The notes beneath the pieces were generated by a model. It was not told the DNA's origin, ran no database searches, and was given only the letters and a program-made list of their open reading frames with translations. Source: Paludibacteraceae bacterium (lineage in GTDB: Bacteria; Bacteroidota; Bacteroidia; Bacteroidales; Paludibacteraceae). From it: DNA of 64,000 bases. Positions 55,252 to 64,000 of the stretch are shown here, piece after piece (positions within the stretch are counted from its first letter, which is position 1; every line of letters starts with the position of its first letter). The position numbers and the translations under genes were made by a program. The DNA lies in NCBI GenBank assembly GCA_024400115.1, contig JAKSNF010000002.1:1-64000 (forward strand). The letters are read 5' to 3'.

Positions 55252-56369
55252 TTTATCACTTGTTCAAAGGCTTGGGTCATCTTATCCCAGCCGTATTTAG
55301 TTTTTTCGTTTATCAGATATTGAGTAAACGCCTCTTGGCGGTTGTTCTCGTAGTAATCTTTTATCGCCTCAGCAATAGCTTTGGGTTCGGGGGTAACGGC
55401 ATAACCCATTTTTCCGTCATGCACTATCTCGCCCAGTCCGCCAACATTAGTCACCAACATTGGTTTTTCAAAATGAAACGCCACCTGCGTCACACCCGAT
55501 TGCGTTGCCGACTTATACGGCTGAACGATAAGACTCGCTGCACCAAAATACTTACGTAAGTCCGCGTCCGGAACGAACTCGTTTCTTACTACCACTCGAT
55601 CATTAAGACCAAGGTCTGCTATTTGTTTGCGGTACTTGTCTTCGTCCTCATAAAACTCACCGGCAATAATGAGTTGGAGTTGCGGCAAGTCTTCCTTTAT
55701 TTGTCCAAATGCGTCCAGCAGAAGGTCTAATCCCTTATAGGCTCTAACAAGACCAAAGAAGAGCATATAATCCTTGGTTTCATCGAGATTTAATTGCTTG
55801 CAAGCTTCCCTTTTTGTCATCCTCGTTCCATAGTGATCATAGATGGGGTGCGGAGACGAAACAGCCGGAGCGGACGTGAGAGAATGAATATCGTTCACCA
55901 CCGAATCGCTCAATGCTACAAAAGCGTCTTGACTATGCACAAAATAAGGGGCAAAGAGTTTGTCGAGCACACTTTTCTCGTGGGGGAACATATTATGTAC
56001 CAAAGCAATACATTGCGTTTTATGATTGCGCCTTACGATGCGGCAGATCGTTCCGTAGAGGGGCGCAAAGAAAGCCATCCAATAGCAACAAATGAGTTTA
56101 TCCGGTGCCATCGCTTTGAGGGTGCGCGCCACACGAAGCCAATTGAACGGATTGCACGAGTTCAATCGGCGCACAATAGTCAAATCCTTTGGTGCAGGAT
56201 CCGAAGTAAACTGCGTCTTGCCGGGGAAGAGGAAGGACGGATATTGCAAGGTAAAGGTCCAAACCTCCACCTCGTGCCCTTCCTCACTAAACTGACGCGC
56301 CAAACGCTCATTGAACGTTGCTAATCCGCCACGATAGGGCCAAGCCGTACCTAAGATAACGATTTTCAT
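55248..56369 (-). CDS. Glycosyltransferase family 4
   Basis: 373 residues from the ATG at 56369, which overlaps the thiL stop codon (ATGA). GT-B fold: MKIVILGTAWPYRGGLATFNERLARQ, VHNMFPHEKS, DYMLFFGLVRAYKGLDLLLDAF, IIAGEFYEDEDKY and LIVQPYKSATQSGVTQVAFHFEKP (EX7E-like). Cytoplasmic or membrane-associated enzyme that adds a sugar to a lipid-linked glycan. An extra 9-residue start at 56396 would reach into thiL and is not preferred. Confidence 0.9.
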   Translation of the reverse strand: MKIVILGTAWPYRGGLATFNERLARQFSEEGHEVEVWTFTLQYPSFLFPGKTQFTSDPAPKDLTIVRRLNSCNPFNWLRVARTLKAMAPDKLICCYWMAFFAPLYGTICRIVRRNHKTQCIALVHNMFPHEKSVLDKLFAPYFVHSQDAFVALSDSVVNDIHSLTSAPAVSSPHPIYDHYGTRMTKREACKQLNLDETKDYMLFFGLVRAYKGLDLLLDAFGQIKEDLPQLQLIIAGEFYEDEDKYRKQIADLGLNDRVVVRNEFVPDADLRKYFGAASLIVQPYKSATQSGVTQVAFHFEKPMLVTNVGGLGEIVHDGKMGYAVTPEPKAIAEAIKDYYENNRQEAFTQYLINEKTKYGWDKMTQAFEQVIK

Positions 56370-57451
56370 TGTTGTTCTTTTTTGAATGCTTGCCAACCTT
56401 GGGCTTGCAGCTCCATTTCTTCGCCATTGCGACCGATAAGGAGGGTTCCGTATTCGGGTTTGGTGATGTGACCAACGATATACACATCCTCCAACGGCAC
56501 TATCTTCTCGTAATCCTTAATATCGCACGTAAAGAGCAATTCATAATCCTCTCCACCATTGAGGCAGCAGGTTACGATATTGAGATTCATCTCCTCGGCA
56601 AGAGCCGCAGCCTGATAATCAATCGGCAGTTTATCTTCGTAGATAGCGCAACCCACATTCGATTGGGTACAAATATGCATAATCTCACTACTCAATCCAT
56701 CACTGATATCCATCATAGCAGTAGGCTTGATTCCTGCGTTATGCAACGCCTCAATTATATCGCGACGCGCTTCGGGTTTGAGTTGACGCTCAAGTAAGTA
56801 TTCGCGTCCTTCGAAGGCGGGGATGATTGTGGATTGTGGATTGTGGATGGTGGATGGTGTGCCCGATGGGCTATTGTGAGCTAAGCCTTGTGCAATGCGT
56901 TCACGCTCAAGGAGTTGGAGACCCATATAAGCCGAACCGAGATTGCCGGAAACACAAACAAGGTCATTGACTTTCGCTCCGTTACGATACACAATATCGC
57001 TCTCTTTAGCTGTGCCAAGACACGTAATCGAGATGGTCAGTCCCGTCATCGAAGCACAAGTGTCACCACCTACCATATCTACTCCGTATTGTTCGCAAGC
57101 CAAACGAATACCGGCGAATAACTCCTCCATGTCTTCTACACTAAAACGTTTGGATATACCCACACCAACCACTATCTGCGTGGGAGTGCCGTTCATAGCG
57201 TATATATCGGAGAAATTAACCACCGCAGCCTTGTAGCCAAGGTGCTTGAGGGGAACATATTCAAGATTAAAATGAATACCTTCCAACAGCAGATCGGTCG
57301 TCACGAGGGTTCGTACACCGGGTTGGTTCTTGATAACGGCAGCATCGTCACCCACACCCTTGAGTGTAGATGATTGACGATACTCCAATTTGTCCGTGAG
57401 GTGATGAATAAGTCCAAACTCACCCAGACTTGCTATTTCTGTTCTTGCCAT
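56366..57451 (-). CDS. thiL: Thiamine-monophosphate kinase ThiL
   Basis: 361 residues from the ATG at 57451 (ARTEIASLGEFGLI, the family start). ATP + thiamine phosphate gives thiamine pyrophosphate. Motifs: GVGDDAAVI, TTDLLLEGIHFN, VVNFSDIYAMNG, DMVGGDTCAS and AMMDISDGLSSE. A small insertion, PSTIHNPQSTIIP, comes from heptanucleotide repeats (56824-56860) in a loop just before PAFEGREYLLER. thiL heads the nine-gene operon although the other genes concern glycan synthesis, which is probably a positional accident. Confidence 0.93.
   Translation of the reverse strand: MARTEIASLGEFGLIHHLTDKLEYRQSSTLKGVGDDAAVIKNQPGVRTLVTTDLLLEGIHFNLEYVPLKHLGYKAAVVNFSDIYAMNGTPTQIVVGVGISKRFSVEDMEELFAGIRLACEQYGVDMVGGDTCASMTGLTISITCLGTAKESDIVYRNGAKVNDLVCVSGNLGSAYMGLQLLERERIAQGLAHNSPSGTPSTIHNPQSTIIPAFEGREYLLERQLKPEARRDIIEALHNAGIKPTAMMDISDGLSSEIMHICTQSNVGCAIYEDKLPIDYQAAALAEEMNLNIVTCCLNGGEDYELLFTCDIKDYEKIVPLEDVYIVGHITKPEYGTLLIGRNGEEMELQAQGWQAFKKEQQ
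56824..56860. repeat. Heptanucleotide repeats inside thiL
   Basis: gattgtg/gattgtg/gatggtg units, in frame; minus-strand translation gives STIHNPQ heptapeptide. Confidence 0.88.
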
Positions 57452-57492
57452 AGTAAACGAGGATATCTCCCCTAAATTAATCAATTTGTGCG

Positions 57493-57524
57493 CAAAGATA
57501 GGTATAATTTTTCATATACGCAAG
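57493..57524 (-). promoter_or_regulatory. Promoter for thiL/glycan operon
   Basis: Minus strand CTTG (57524-57521, one mismatch to TTTG) followed by CGTATATGA, 20 nt, TATCTTTG (57500-57493). Confidence 0.75.
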
Positions 57525-57590
57525 CATATGCGCGAAAAAAAGCAAAAAAACACGTTTTTGTTGCCTTTTAGGCAAAAATACCGTTTTTTG

Positions 57591-57622
57591 TTTTAGTATA
57601 TGGATATTTTTTTGTATCTTTG
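57591..57622 (+). promoter_or_regulatory. Promoter for ruvA
   Basis: TTTTAGTATATGG at 57591 (TTTG degenerate, but the GTATAT extension is kept), 20-nt spacing, TATCTTTG 57615-57622. The ruvA ATG lies 21 nt beyond. Confidence 0.7.
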
Positions 57623-57642
57623 CACGCTAAATTGCGTAGATT

Positions 57643-58254
57643 ATGATTGACTACATCAACGGACAACTGACAGAGATTAATCCCACCTATGCTGTTATCG
57701 AGGCTGCGGGAGTGGGTTATCAGATTAACATTGCCCTCACTACCTATTCTGCTTTTGCAGGTCAGGAGGGGCAACCGGCTAAACTCTTCATCGAGGAAAT
57801 CATTCGTGAGGACACCCACGATGTCTTCGGTTTCATTACCAAAGGGGAGCGCCAGCTCTTTGTGCTACTCATGACAGTAAGCGGTATTGGTGGCAACACC
57901 GCTCGCATGATTATGTCCGCTTATACAGCAGGTGAGATTCGCCAAATCATCGCCACGGGCAATGCACGCGCCTTGGCGCAAGTGAAGGGTCTGGGCCCGA
58001 AGACGGCACAACGTATCATTGTTGATTTGAAGGATAAAGTGCTCAAGGTTGATTTAGGCAATGATCCTACGGAATTACCCTTGGATATGGATCTCGGTTC
58101 AGCAGATAGCGAGATTAAGACCGAGGCGGTCAGCGCTCTCACCATGCTTGGTTTTGCTGCCCTTGCTAGCGGTAAGGTAGTGGATAAGATTCTGAAAGCC
58201 ACACCTTCGGCTTCGGTGGAGGAGGTTATTCGTCAAGCGTTAAAAATGCTTTAG
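57643..58254 (+). CDS. ruvA: Holliday junction branch-migration protein RuvA
   Basis: 203 residues. N-terminal OB fold (MIDYINGQLTEINPTYAVIEAAGVGYQI), two helix-hairpin-helix motifs VSGIGGNTARMIM and VKGLGPKTAQRI, and the mobile C-terminal domain (about 155-203) that contacts RuvB. RuvA tetramers hold the four-way junction while RuvB motors branch-migrate it. sprA follows 12 bp later, a common Bacteroidota arrangement. Confidence 0.96.
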   Translation: MIDYINGQLTEINPTYAVIEAAGVGYQINIALTTYSAFAGQEGQPAKLFIEEIIREDTHDVFGFITKGERQLFVLLMTVSGIGGNTARMIMSAYTAGEIRQIIATGNARALAQVKGLGPKTAQRIIVDLKDKVLKVDLGNDPTELPLDMDLGSADSEIKTEAVSALTMLGFAALASGKVVDKILKATPSASVEEVIRQALKML

Positions 58255-58266
58255 TACTCGGCTGTT

Positions 58267-61200
58267 TTGAAACGAATAAATATCATATTACTTGGTCTTG
58301 CCGTGCTTGCCAACGCACGCGCGCAAGAAGTGCTTAATCTGGACGGAACGGTTGCCGATTCGGTCATCATGGCATCTGCACTTCCTTTACCCGAGGAAGA
58401 TAAGGCACAAACGGAAGTGGTTTATGACCCCTTGACCGGCAATTATGTGATGCACACCAAAGTGGGCGGAGTGGATATCACCACGCCTTATATGTTGACA
58501 CCTCAGGAATACGCTTCGTATCAACAGAAACAGGTAATGCACACGTATTGGAAGAGCAAAATCGAAGAGGTAGATCATAGCAATGAGAAGAAGTTTGACA
58601 TCACAGACATGAAGTTCGACATCGGTCCGGCAGACAAGATCTTTGGTCCGGGCGGCGTCCAACTCAAACTGCAAGGAAGTGCAGAATTGCTCTTTGGTTT
58701 CAAGCATCAGTTTGTAGATAACCCCAGTCTAACCCAGCGAGGAAAGAACAACAATATCTTCGACTTTGACGAGAAGATACAAGCCTCGGTTAATGCCAAG
58801 GTGGGTGATAAACTGAGTTTCAATTTGAACTACAACACGGAGGCTTCTTTCGATTTTGACCAACAGAACCTCAAACTACAATACAAGGGAAAAGAGGACG
58901 ACATCATCCAATCCATCGAGGCGGGTAATGTCAGCATGGACCTCAATTCTTCTCTTATCCGCTCTACCCAGGCACTCTTTGGTGTGAAAGCGAACTTACA
59001 ATTTGGTAAGTTAAAAGTGCAAGGTCTTATCTCGCAGCAGAACTCCGAATCACAATCGGTTAGTTCGGAAGGCGGTGCGCAGACCACTAAGTTTGAAAAG
59101 AACATCGACGAATACGATGAGAATCGCCACTTCTTCCTCAGTTACTATTTCCGCGACCGCTTTGAACAATCCATGGCTTCACTGCCTTATATCGCCAGCG
59201 GCGTGACCATCAATAAAGTTGAAGTTTGGATTACCAATAAGCGCGGTACCTTTGACGAGGCCCGTAATATCATCGCCTTTGCCGACTTGGGTGAGTCCAA
59301 CCAGCACTTGATGAATACAGCGTGGGGTGGCACCGGCAGTTCGTTACCCGCCAACGAGACAAACAGCCTCTATCAAACGATGGTTGGAGAATCTGGTTTG
59401 CGCGACTTAGCCAACACATCGGCTATCTTAGATGGCACTTACTCCATGATGGGGGGCGAGTCCTACGACCGAATCGAATCGGCAAGACGGCTCAATAGCA
59501 GCGAATATACCCTCAACGCCGCCCTCGGTTTTATCTCACTTAATACCACCCTCAACCCCGACGAAGTATTAGCAGTAGCCTTTGAGTATAGTTATAACGG
59601 TCAAGTTTATCAAGTCGGAGAGTTCTCCACAGACAACGGTGGCGACGCCAAGGCACCGAATGCCCTCTTCCTCAAACTCTTAAAAGGAACGAACACCACT
59701 CCGATTGCGGGTAAGAAAGGACGCGGCACATGGGACTTGATGATGAAGAACATCTACTCATTAGGCGCATCGTCTATCACGTCCGATAAGTTCGAACTGA
59801 ACATCATGTACCGTAACGACTCCATCGGAACAGAGATGCAGTATATCAATGAGGGAAATATCCGCGGCAAACAACTGCTGCGTGTGTTTAACTTAGACCG
59901 CTTAGACCAAAAGCACAATCCCTCTCCCGATGGTAAGTTCGACTATGTAGAAGGCTTTACCGTTCTTAGTTCGTCCGGACGTATCATCTTCCCCGTCCTC
60001 GAACCGTTCGGTAATCACCTTGCGGCACAATTAGGCAATCCGGCATTGGCAAATAAATACTGCTTCCAAGAACTCTACGACTCCACTTTAGTGGTGGCGC
60101 AAGAGAATAGCGAGAAAAATAAGTTCACCTTAACGGGTAAGTACAAAGGTTCGTCCGGTAGTGAGATTAGGCTCAACGCCATGAACGTGCCTCGCGGTAG
60201 TGTGGTAGTGACGGCGGGCGGTGCCACGCTCATTGAGAACGTCGATTATACGGTCGATTATACGATGGGTGTTGTTACTATCCTCAACCAAGCCATCCTT
60301 GATTCGGGAACGAAGGTAGATGTGCAGATGGAGAACCAATCGACCTTCTCACTCCAACAGAAGAACCTCTACGGCTTGCACTTGGAATACGACTTTACCA
60401 AAGACCTTATGATTGGTGGTACCCTCATGCACCTTCGTGAGCGTCCGCTTACCACTAAAGTGTCAATGGGCAATGAACCCTTGGCCAACACTATCTGGGG
60501 TCTTAACTTCGCGTGGAAGACAGACCTCCAATGGCTGACCAACGCCCTTAATAGTATTCCATGGATTGAGGCCACTCAACCCTCTACGTTCCAGATCAAT
60601 GGTGAGTTTGCCCAACTCGTCCCCGGTCATACCAAGGATGTGGGTGCCTCAGGAACGGCATATATCGACGACTTCGAATCTACCATCAATGGGATAGACA
60701 TCCACTATCCTAACCAATGGTTCTTGGCTTCTACACCGAACGACCCGAGTTCTCGCTTAGTGTTCGCCAAGGAAGAAGGCGGTTTGAAGAACAACATCAG
60801 TTATAACCGCCACCGTGCTCACTTAGCGTGGTACGCTGTGGATCCCATCTTCGGTTATTCGCAACCGAACACACCGCAGCATATCAAAGAAGATAAGGAG
60901 GCTATGAGTGACCACCGCAGCCGTATCGTTTATGAGCGCGAACTCTATCCTACCAAGCAATCGCCCGCCAGCGAGGACACCCGTTTGAGTTGCCTCAGTT
61001 TGGCGTATTACCCACAGGAACGCGGTGCATATAACCTATCGGCAGACATGATAGGTCCTGACGGTAAGATTCCTGCTTTGGAAGCCGTGAACTGCTGGGG
61101 CGGTATCATGCGTAAGTTAGATAATACCGACTTCGAGAAGTCCAATGTTGAATATATCGAGTTCTGGTTGATGGATCCTGCCTTAACCAATCCCGATAAT

Positions 61201-64000
61201 CCGGATAATTATGACTGCGAACTGTACTTCGATTTAGGTGACATCAGTGAGGATATATTAAAGGATGGCAAGAAGAGTTTTGAGCACGGACTGCCTGTTA
61301 ATCCGGAAGACACGTCTCGTGTAACCAAGACTATTTGGGGTTATGTACCCAAGACCAACGCTACCGTCAATTCGTTTGATAACGATCCTGCTTCTCGTCG
61401 TTCGCAGGACGTAGGTCTTAATGGTCTGAGCAGTGCCAACACCCGCAGCTTCGAGTATAATGGCAGCAAACCGTATGAAGAGTACTACAACCAACTGAAA
61501 GCTACCGTAGGTGAGAATTCACAAGTATGGCGAGACTGGCTCTCCGATCCTTTCTCACCCATCAATGACTTAGCCGGTGATAAGTACCATTACTATCGTG
61601 GCACGGACTATGACGAAGCAGGCGTTTCTATCATGGATCGCTATAAACGTTTCAATGGTACCAACGGCAACTCGCCTTCGACAGAGGATCAGACCGAGCG
61701 TTACGGAACCGCCTCTACCCTAATGCCGGATGTAGAGGACATTAACAAAGACAACACTCTCAATGAATATGAGCGTTATTATGAGTACCATGTCTCTATT
61801 CGTCCAAGTGATATGCGCATCGGTTCGCAGAACATCGTTAGTATCAAGACGGCGCGTGTACAGTTAGCCAATGGTCGTGAAGACTCTGTTCGCTGGTATC
61901 AGTTTAAGATTCCGTTACACGGCACGGACGCTTCTGTTCATAAGGTTGGCAATATCCGCAATTTCCGCTCTATACGATTCATGCGTATGTACATCACAGG
62001 CACCAGCAACGAGACCTTCTTACGTTTCGGTACCTTAGACCTCGTTCGTGGTGAATGGCGTTCATATACCAAGGACTTGGCACCTGTCGGGCAAGCCGTT
62101 AATCCGGGTGCCGTACTCTCCATGGAGAGCGTGAACATTGAAGAAGACGCCACTCGTGAACCCGTCAATTATATCCTGCCTCCCGGGGTTAGTCGTCAAA
62201 CCGACCCGGGTCAGATGCAACTCATCGCGCAGAACGAACAATCCATGGTTCTGAAGGTGATGGAACTCAGTCCCAAGGACGCTCGCGCGGTCTATAAGAA
62301 CACCGTTTACGATATGCGTAACTACAAGCGCTTGCAGATGTTCGTTCACGCAGAGGCGCTCAAGACTGATGTGGGAGAAGACCGCTTGCAAGATGGCGAT
62401 TTCAGTTGCTTTATCCGTGTCGGAACCGACTTAAGCAATAACTACTACGAATACGAGATTCCGCTGAAAGTGACAGCCCCGGGTAAGTACAATAATGATA
62501 ATGTTTCTGACCGACGCATCGTTTGGCCGGACGAAAACATGATTGATTTCCCGTTCGAACTCTTCACCGCTGCCAAACTGGCGCGTAATCGTGCACACGA
62601 GGATATACATGTTCCGTATGTTATCTTTGATAAGGATAAACCACAGAACACTATTACCGTGAAGGGTAATCCGACGCTCGAAGAGGTATCCTCCATCATG
62701 ATTGGTATCCGCAACTCGGGTACGAAGCAGAAGAACGGTGAGATTTGGGTTAACGAACTGCGCCTTAACACGTTCGACGAACGGGGTGGTGTAGCCGCCA
62801 TGGCGAACGCCTCTTTGGCTGTCAGTGATATAGCCCAAGTCAACGTGAGTGGTAAGTTAGAAACAGCAGGATACGGTTCCATCGAGAGTAATGTGCTCAA
62901 CCGAAACATGGAGAACTTCTACGACCTGAGCGTGAGCGCCGCCATGGAGGTGGGACGCCTCTTCCCTGCTAAAGCGAGAATCCAATTACCGGCGTACGTT
63001 AGTTATTCTAAGCAGACCACCACGCCCGATTATAACCCGTTCGACTCGGACGTTAAGATGGACGACGCCCTTGATAACTTAGAGAGCAAGGAGGAAAAAG
63101 ACTCGCTTAAGAGTATATCCAATACCGTGGTCGAATCAACCTCTTTCTCAGTCACCAATGCTAAAGTCAATATCCATAGCAAGAAACGGGATATGTTCTA
63201 CGACCCGGCTAACTTCTCCGTTTCGGCGTCCTATAACAAACAGCAAGACTATAGCCCGGAGGTTAAGAGTAACACCACTACCGACCATAAAGGTTCGTTC
63301 ACCTATTCGTATAACTTCAATCCCAAACCGTGGGAACCGTTCGCTAAAGTGGATAAGGTGCAGAAGATACGGTTCTTGAAGGAGTTCAATATCTACTACT
63401 TGCCGCAGTCGTGGGCATTCTCCACCAATATGCACCGCACTTTCTCTAACCTCAAGATGCGTGAGTTGACTTCGGAAGTGTCGGCACGGGAGATGGACAT
63501 CACCGCCTCCAAGGACTTCACGTGGGATCGTCACGTGGATATCAACTATAACCTAACCAAGAATATGAAGTTCACCTTCCAATCTGCCTATAACGGCACG
63601 ATTGACGAAGGAGTCTATAGTAAGGAGATTATCCGTGACCGCGAATACGCTTGGAAGTTCACTAACGACGATTATGCGGCGTGGAAGGACACTATCCAAC
63701 GCAGTTTGGCTAAGTGGGGTTCACCCTACACCTACCAACAGGTCTTCACTGCCAACTGGAACGTTCCGTTCAATCGTATTCCGTATTTAGAAGCCCTTAC
63801 CGCGAACGCCTCTTATAACGGCTCGTATAACTGGACCCGCACCGCCCCCACCACCAGCGGTAGTGTTGACTTAGGTAACTCCGTTAGTTCGTCTCGCTCG
63901 TGGCAAGTGGATGGCGGACTGAACTTAGAGACGCTTTACGGCAAGTCTAAGTATTGGAAGGACATGACACAGTTCTATACCGGAAGGGCAAGGAACAGAA
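58267..64000 (+). CDS. sprA: Type IX secretion system outer-membrane translocon SprA (Sov), partial
   Basis: At least 1911 codons, open to the window end. A TTG start at 58267 gives a signal peptide (KRINIILLGLAVLANARA/QE). Then comes the SprA pattern of long beta-strand-rich repeats: VQLKLQGSAELLFGFKHQF, LSFNLNYNTEASFDFDQQNLKL, FEQSMASLPYIASGVTINK, VIFPVLEPFGNHL-like, and LDLVRGEWRSY. SprA forms the very large (about 36-strand) barrel through which type IX cargo leaves the cell. With the sprE-like gene it shows a type IX system. The reading frame checks at several points (60001, 62041, 63961) and contains no break. Confidence 0.94.
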   Translation, partial: MKRINIILLGLAVLANARAQEVLNLDGTVADSVIMASALPLPEEDKAQTEVVYDPLTGNYVMHTKVGGVDITTPYMLTPQEYASYQQKQVMHTYWKSKIEEVDHSNEKKFDITDMKFDIGPADKIFGPGGVQLKLQGSAELLFGFKHQFVDNPSLTQRGKNNNIFDFDEKIQASVNAKVGDKLSFNLNYNTEASFDFDQQNLKLQYKGKEDDIIQSIEAGNVSMDLNSSLIRSTQALFGVKANLQFGKLKVQGLISQQNSESQSVSSEGGAQTTKFEKNIDEYDENRHFFLSYYFRDRFEQSMASLPYIASGVTINKVEVWITNKRGTFDEARNIIAFADLGESNQHLMNTAWGGTGSSLPANETNSLYQTMVGESGLRDLANTSAILDGTYSMMGGESYDRIESARRLNSSEYTLNAALGFISLNTTLNPDEVLAVAFEYSYNGQVYQVGEFSTDNGGDAKAPNALFLKLLKGTNTTPIAGKKGRGTWDLMMKNIYSLGASSITSDKFELNIMYRNDSIGTEMQYINEGNIRGKQLLRVFNLDRLDQKHNPSPDGKFDYVEGFTVLSSSGRIIFPVLEPFGNHLAAQLGNPALANKYCFQELYDSTLVVAQENSEKNKFTLTGKYKGSSGSEIRLNAMNVPRGSVVVTAGGATLIENVDYTVDYTMGVVTILNQAILDSGTKVDVQMENQSTFSLQQKNLYGLHLEYDFTKDLMIGGTLMHLRERPLTTKVSMGNEPLANTIWGLNFAWKTDLQWLTNALNSIPWIEATQPSTFQINGEFAQLVPGHTKDVGASGTAYIDDFESTINGIDIHYPNQWFLASTPNDPSSRLVFAKEEGGLKNNISYNRHRAHLAWYAVDPIFGYSQPNTPQHIKEDKEAMSDHRSRIVYERELYPTKQSPASEDTRLSCLSLAYYPQERGAYNLSADMIGPDGKIPALEAVNCWGGIMRKLDNTDFEKSNVEYIEFWLMDPALTNPDNPDNYDCELYFDLGDISEDILKDGKKSFEHGLPVNPEDTSRVTKTIWGYVPKTNATVNSFDNDPASRRSQDVGLNGLSSANTRSFEYNGSKPYEEYYNQLKATVGENSQVWRDWLSDPFSPINDLAGDKYHYYRGTDYDEAGVSIMDRYKRFNGTNGNSPSTEDQTERYGTASTLMPDVEDINKDNTLNEYERYYEYHVSIRPSDMRIGSQNIVSIKTARVQLANGREDSVRWYQFKIPLHGTDASVHKVGNIRNFRSIRFMRMYITGTSNETFLRFGTLDLVRGEWRSYTKDLAPVGQAVNPGAVLSMESVNIEEDATREPVNYILPPGVSRQTDPGQMQLIAQNEQSMVLKVMELSPKDARAVYKNTVYDMRNYKRLQMFVHAEALKTDVGEDRLQDGDFSCFIRVGTDLSNNYYEYEIPLKVTAPGKYNNDNVSDRRIVWPDENMIDFPFELFTAAKLARNRAHEDIHVPYVIFDKDKPQNTITVKGNPTLEEVSSIMIGIRNSGTKQKNGEIWVNELRLNTFDERGGVAAMANASLAVSDIAQVNVSGKLETAGYGSIESNVLNRNMENFYDLSVSAAMEVGRLFPAKARIQLPAYVSYSKQTTTPDYNPFDSDVKMDDALDNLESKEEKDSLKSISNTVVESTSFSVTNAKVNIHSKKRDMFYDPANFSVSASYNKQQDYSPEVKSNTTTDHKGSFTYSYNFNPKPWEPFAKVDKVQKIRFLKEFNIYYLPQSWAFSTNMHRTFSNLKMRELTSEVSAREMDITASKDFTWDRHVDINYNLTKNMKFTFQSAYNGTIDEGVYSKEIIRDREYAWKFTNDDYAAWKDTIQRSLAKWGSPYTYQQVFTANWNVPFNRIPYLEALTANASYNGSYNWTRTAPTTSGSVDLGNSVSSSRSWQVDGGLNLETLYGKSKYWKDMTQFYTGRARNR

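Noticed and set aside
56366..57451. Considered a TPP riboswitch upstream of thiL
   Set aside because: The leader is only about 35 nt and contains no THI-box-like CUGAGA segment.

Overview
The window is a chromosomal segment of a Bacteroidota genome, most likely order Bacteroidales. The evidence is the type IX secretion genes (sprE-like, sprA), gldG, an Rnf complex with two-gene 2-oxoacid:ferredoxin oxidoreductase, DUF5606 and DUF5683 proteins, and promoters of the Bacteroidota type (TTTG, then about 20 nt, then TAnnTTTG). Species cannot be given from sequence alone. GC looks moderate in the core and visibly lower in an island at about 23.7-34.7 kb.

Layout. 1-3.3 kb: 3' part of tRNA-Cys, sufB, a CyuA/UPF0597-type gene, initiator tRNA-Met and tRNA-Pro, with a short duplicated piece of the tRNA-Pro 3' end. 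3.3-12.3 kb: sprE/porW-like lipoprotein, tsaB, a sirtuin, a CAP-domain surface protein, a zinc-ribbon coiled-coil protein, DUF5606, galK, a LolA-like protein and a small RseC-like membrane protein. 12.3-23.2 kb: ftsK, rnfBCDGEA, tRNA-Leu and korAB, so ferredoxin is reduced by KorAB and reoxidised by Rnf. 23.2-34.7 kb: an accessory island with a 31-aa membrane peptide, a DUF1016 nuclease, a truncated tRNA, a PLD nuclease/SNF2 helicase fusion, a large Eco57I/PglX-type adenine methyltransferase, an inverted spare copy of its C-terminal specificity region, a serine recombinase, an unknown protein and a frameshifted Cys-rich ORF. 34.7-37.7 kb: repeat-rich gene-poor DNA around an nrnA-like gene. 37.7-48.5 kb: PpiC-type isomerase, gldG, LysM/periplasmic-binding lipoprotein-like gene, outer-membrane barrel, parA, parB, DUF5683, MerR-like regulator and YfhO. 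48.5-57.5 kb: a nine-gene minus-strand operon headed by thiL and devoted to a decorated surface glycan. 57.6-64 kb: ruvA and most of sprA, which runs off the window.

Most notable: (1) an apparently phase-variable DNA-modification/defence locus in which two perfect inverted repeats (18 and 22 bp) would let the neighbouring recombinase swap the last ~150 residues of the methyltransferase in frame; (2) heptanucleotide repeat tracts that lie between genes and also inside housekeeping genes (tsaB, thiL, nrnA), plus a second family of about 16-bp repeats inside yfhO and after ftsK; (3) an extended -33 promoter element, TTTGYRTATAT, shared by about a dozen promoters; (4) a LicC-like cytidylyltransferase/aminotransferase fusion next to opine-dehydrogenase-like and LicD-like genes.
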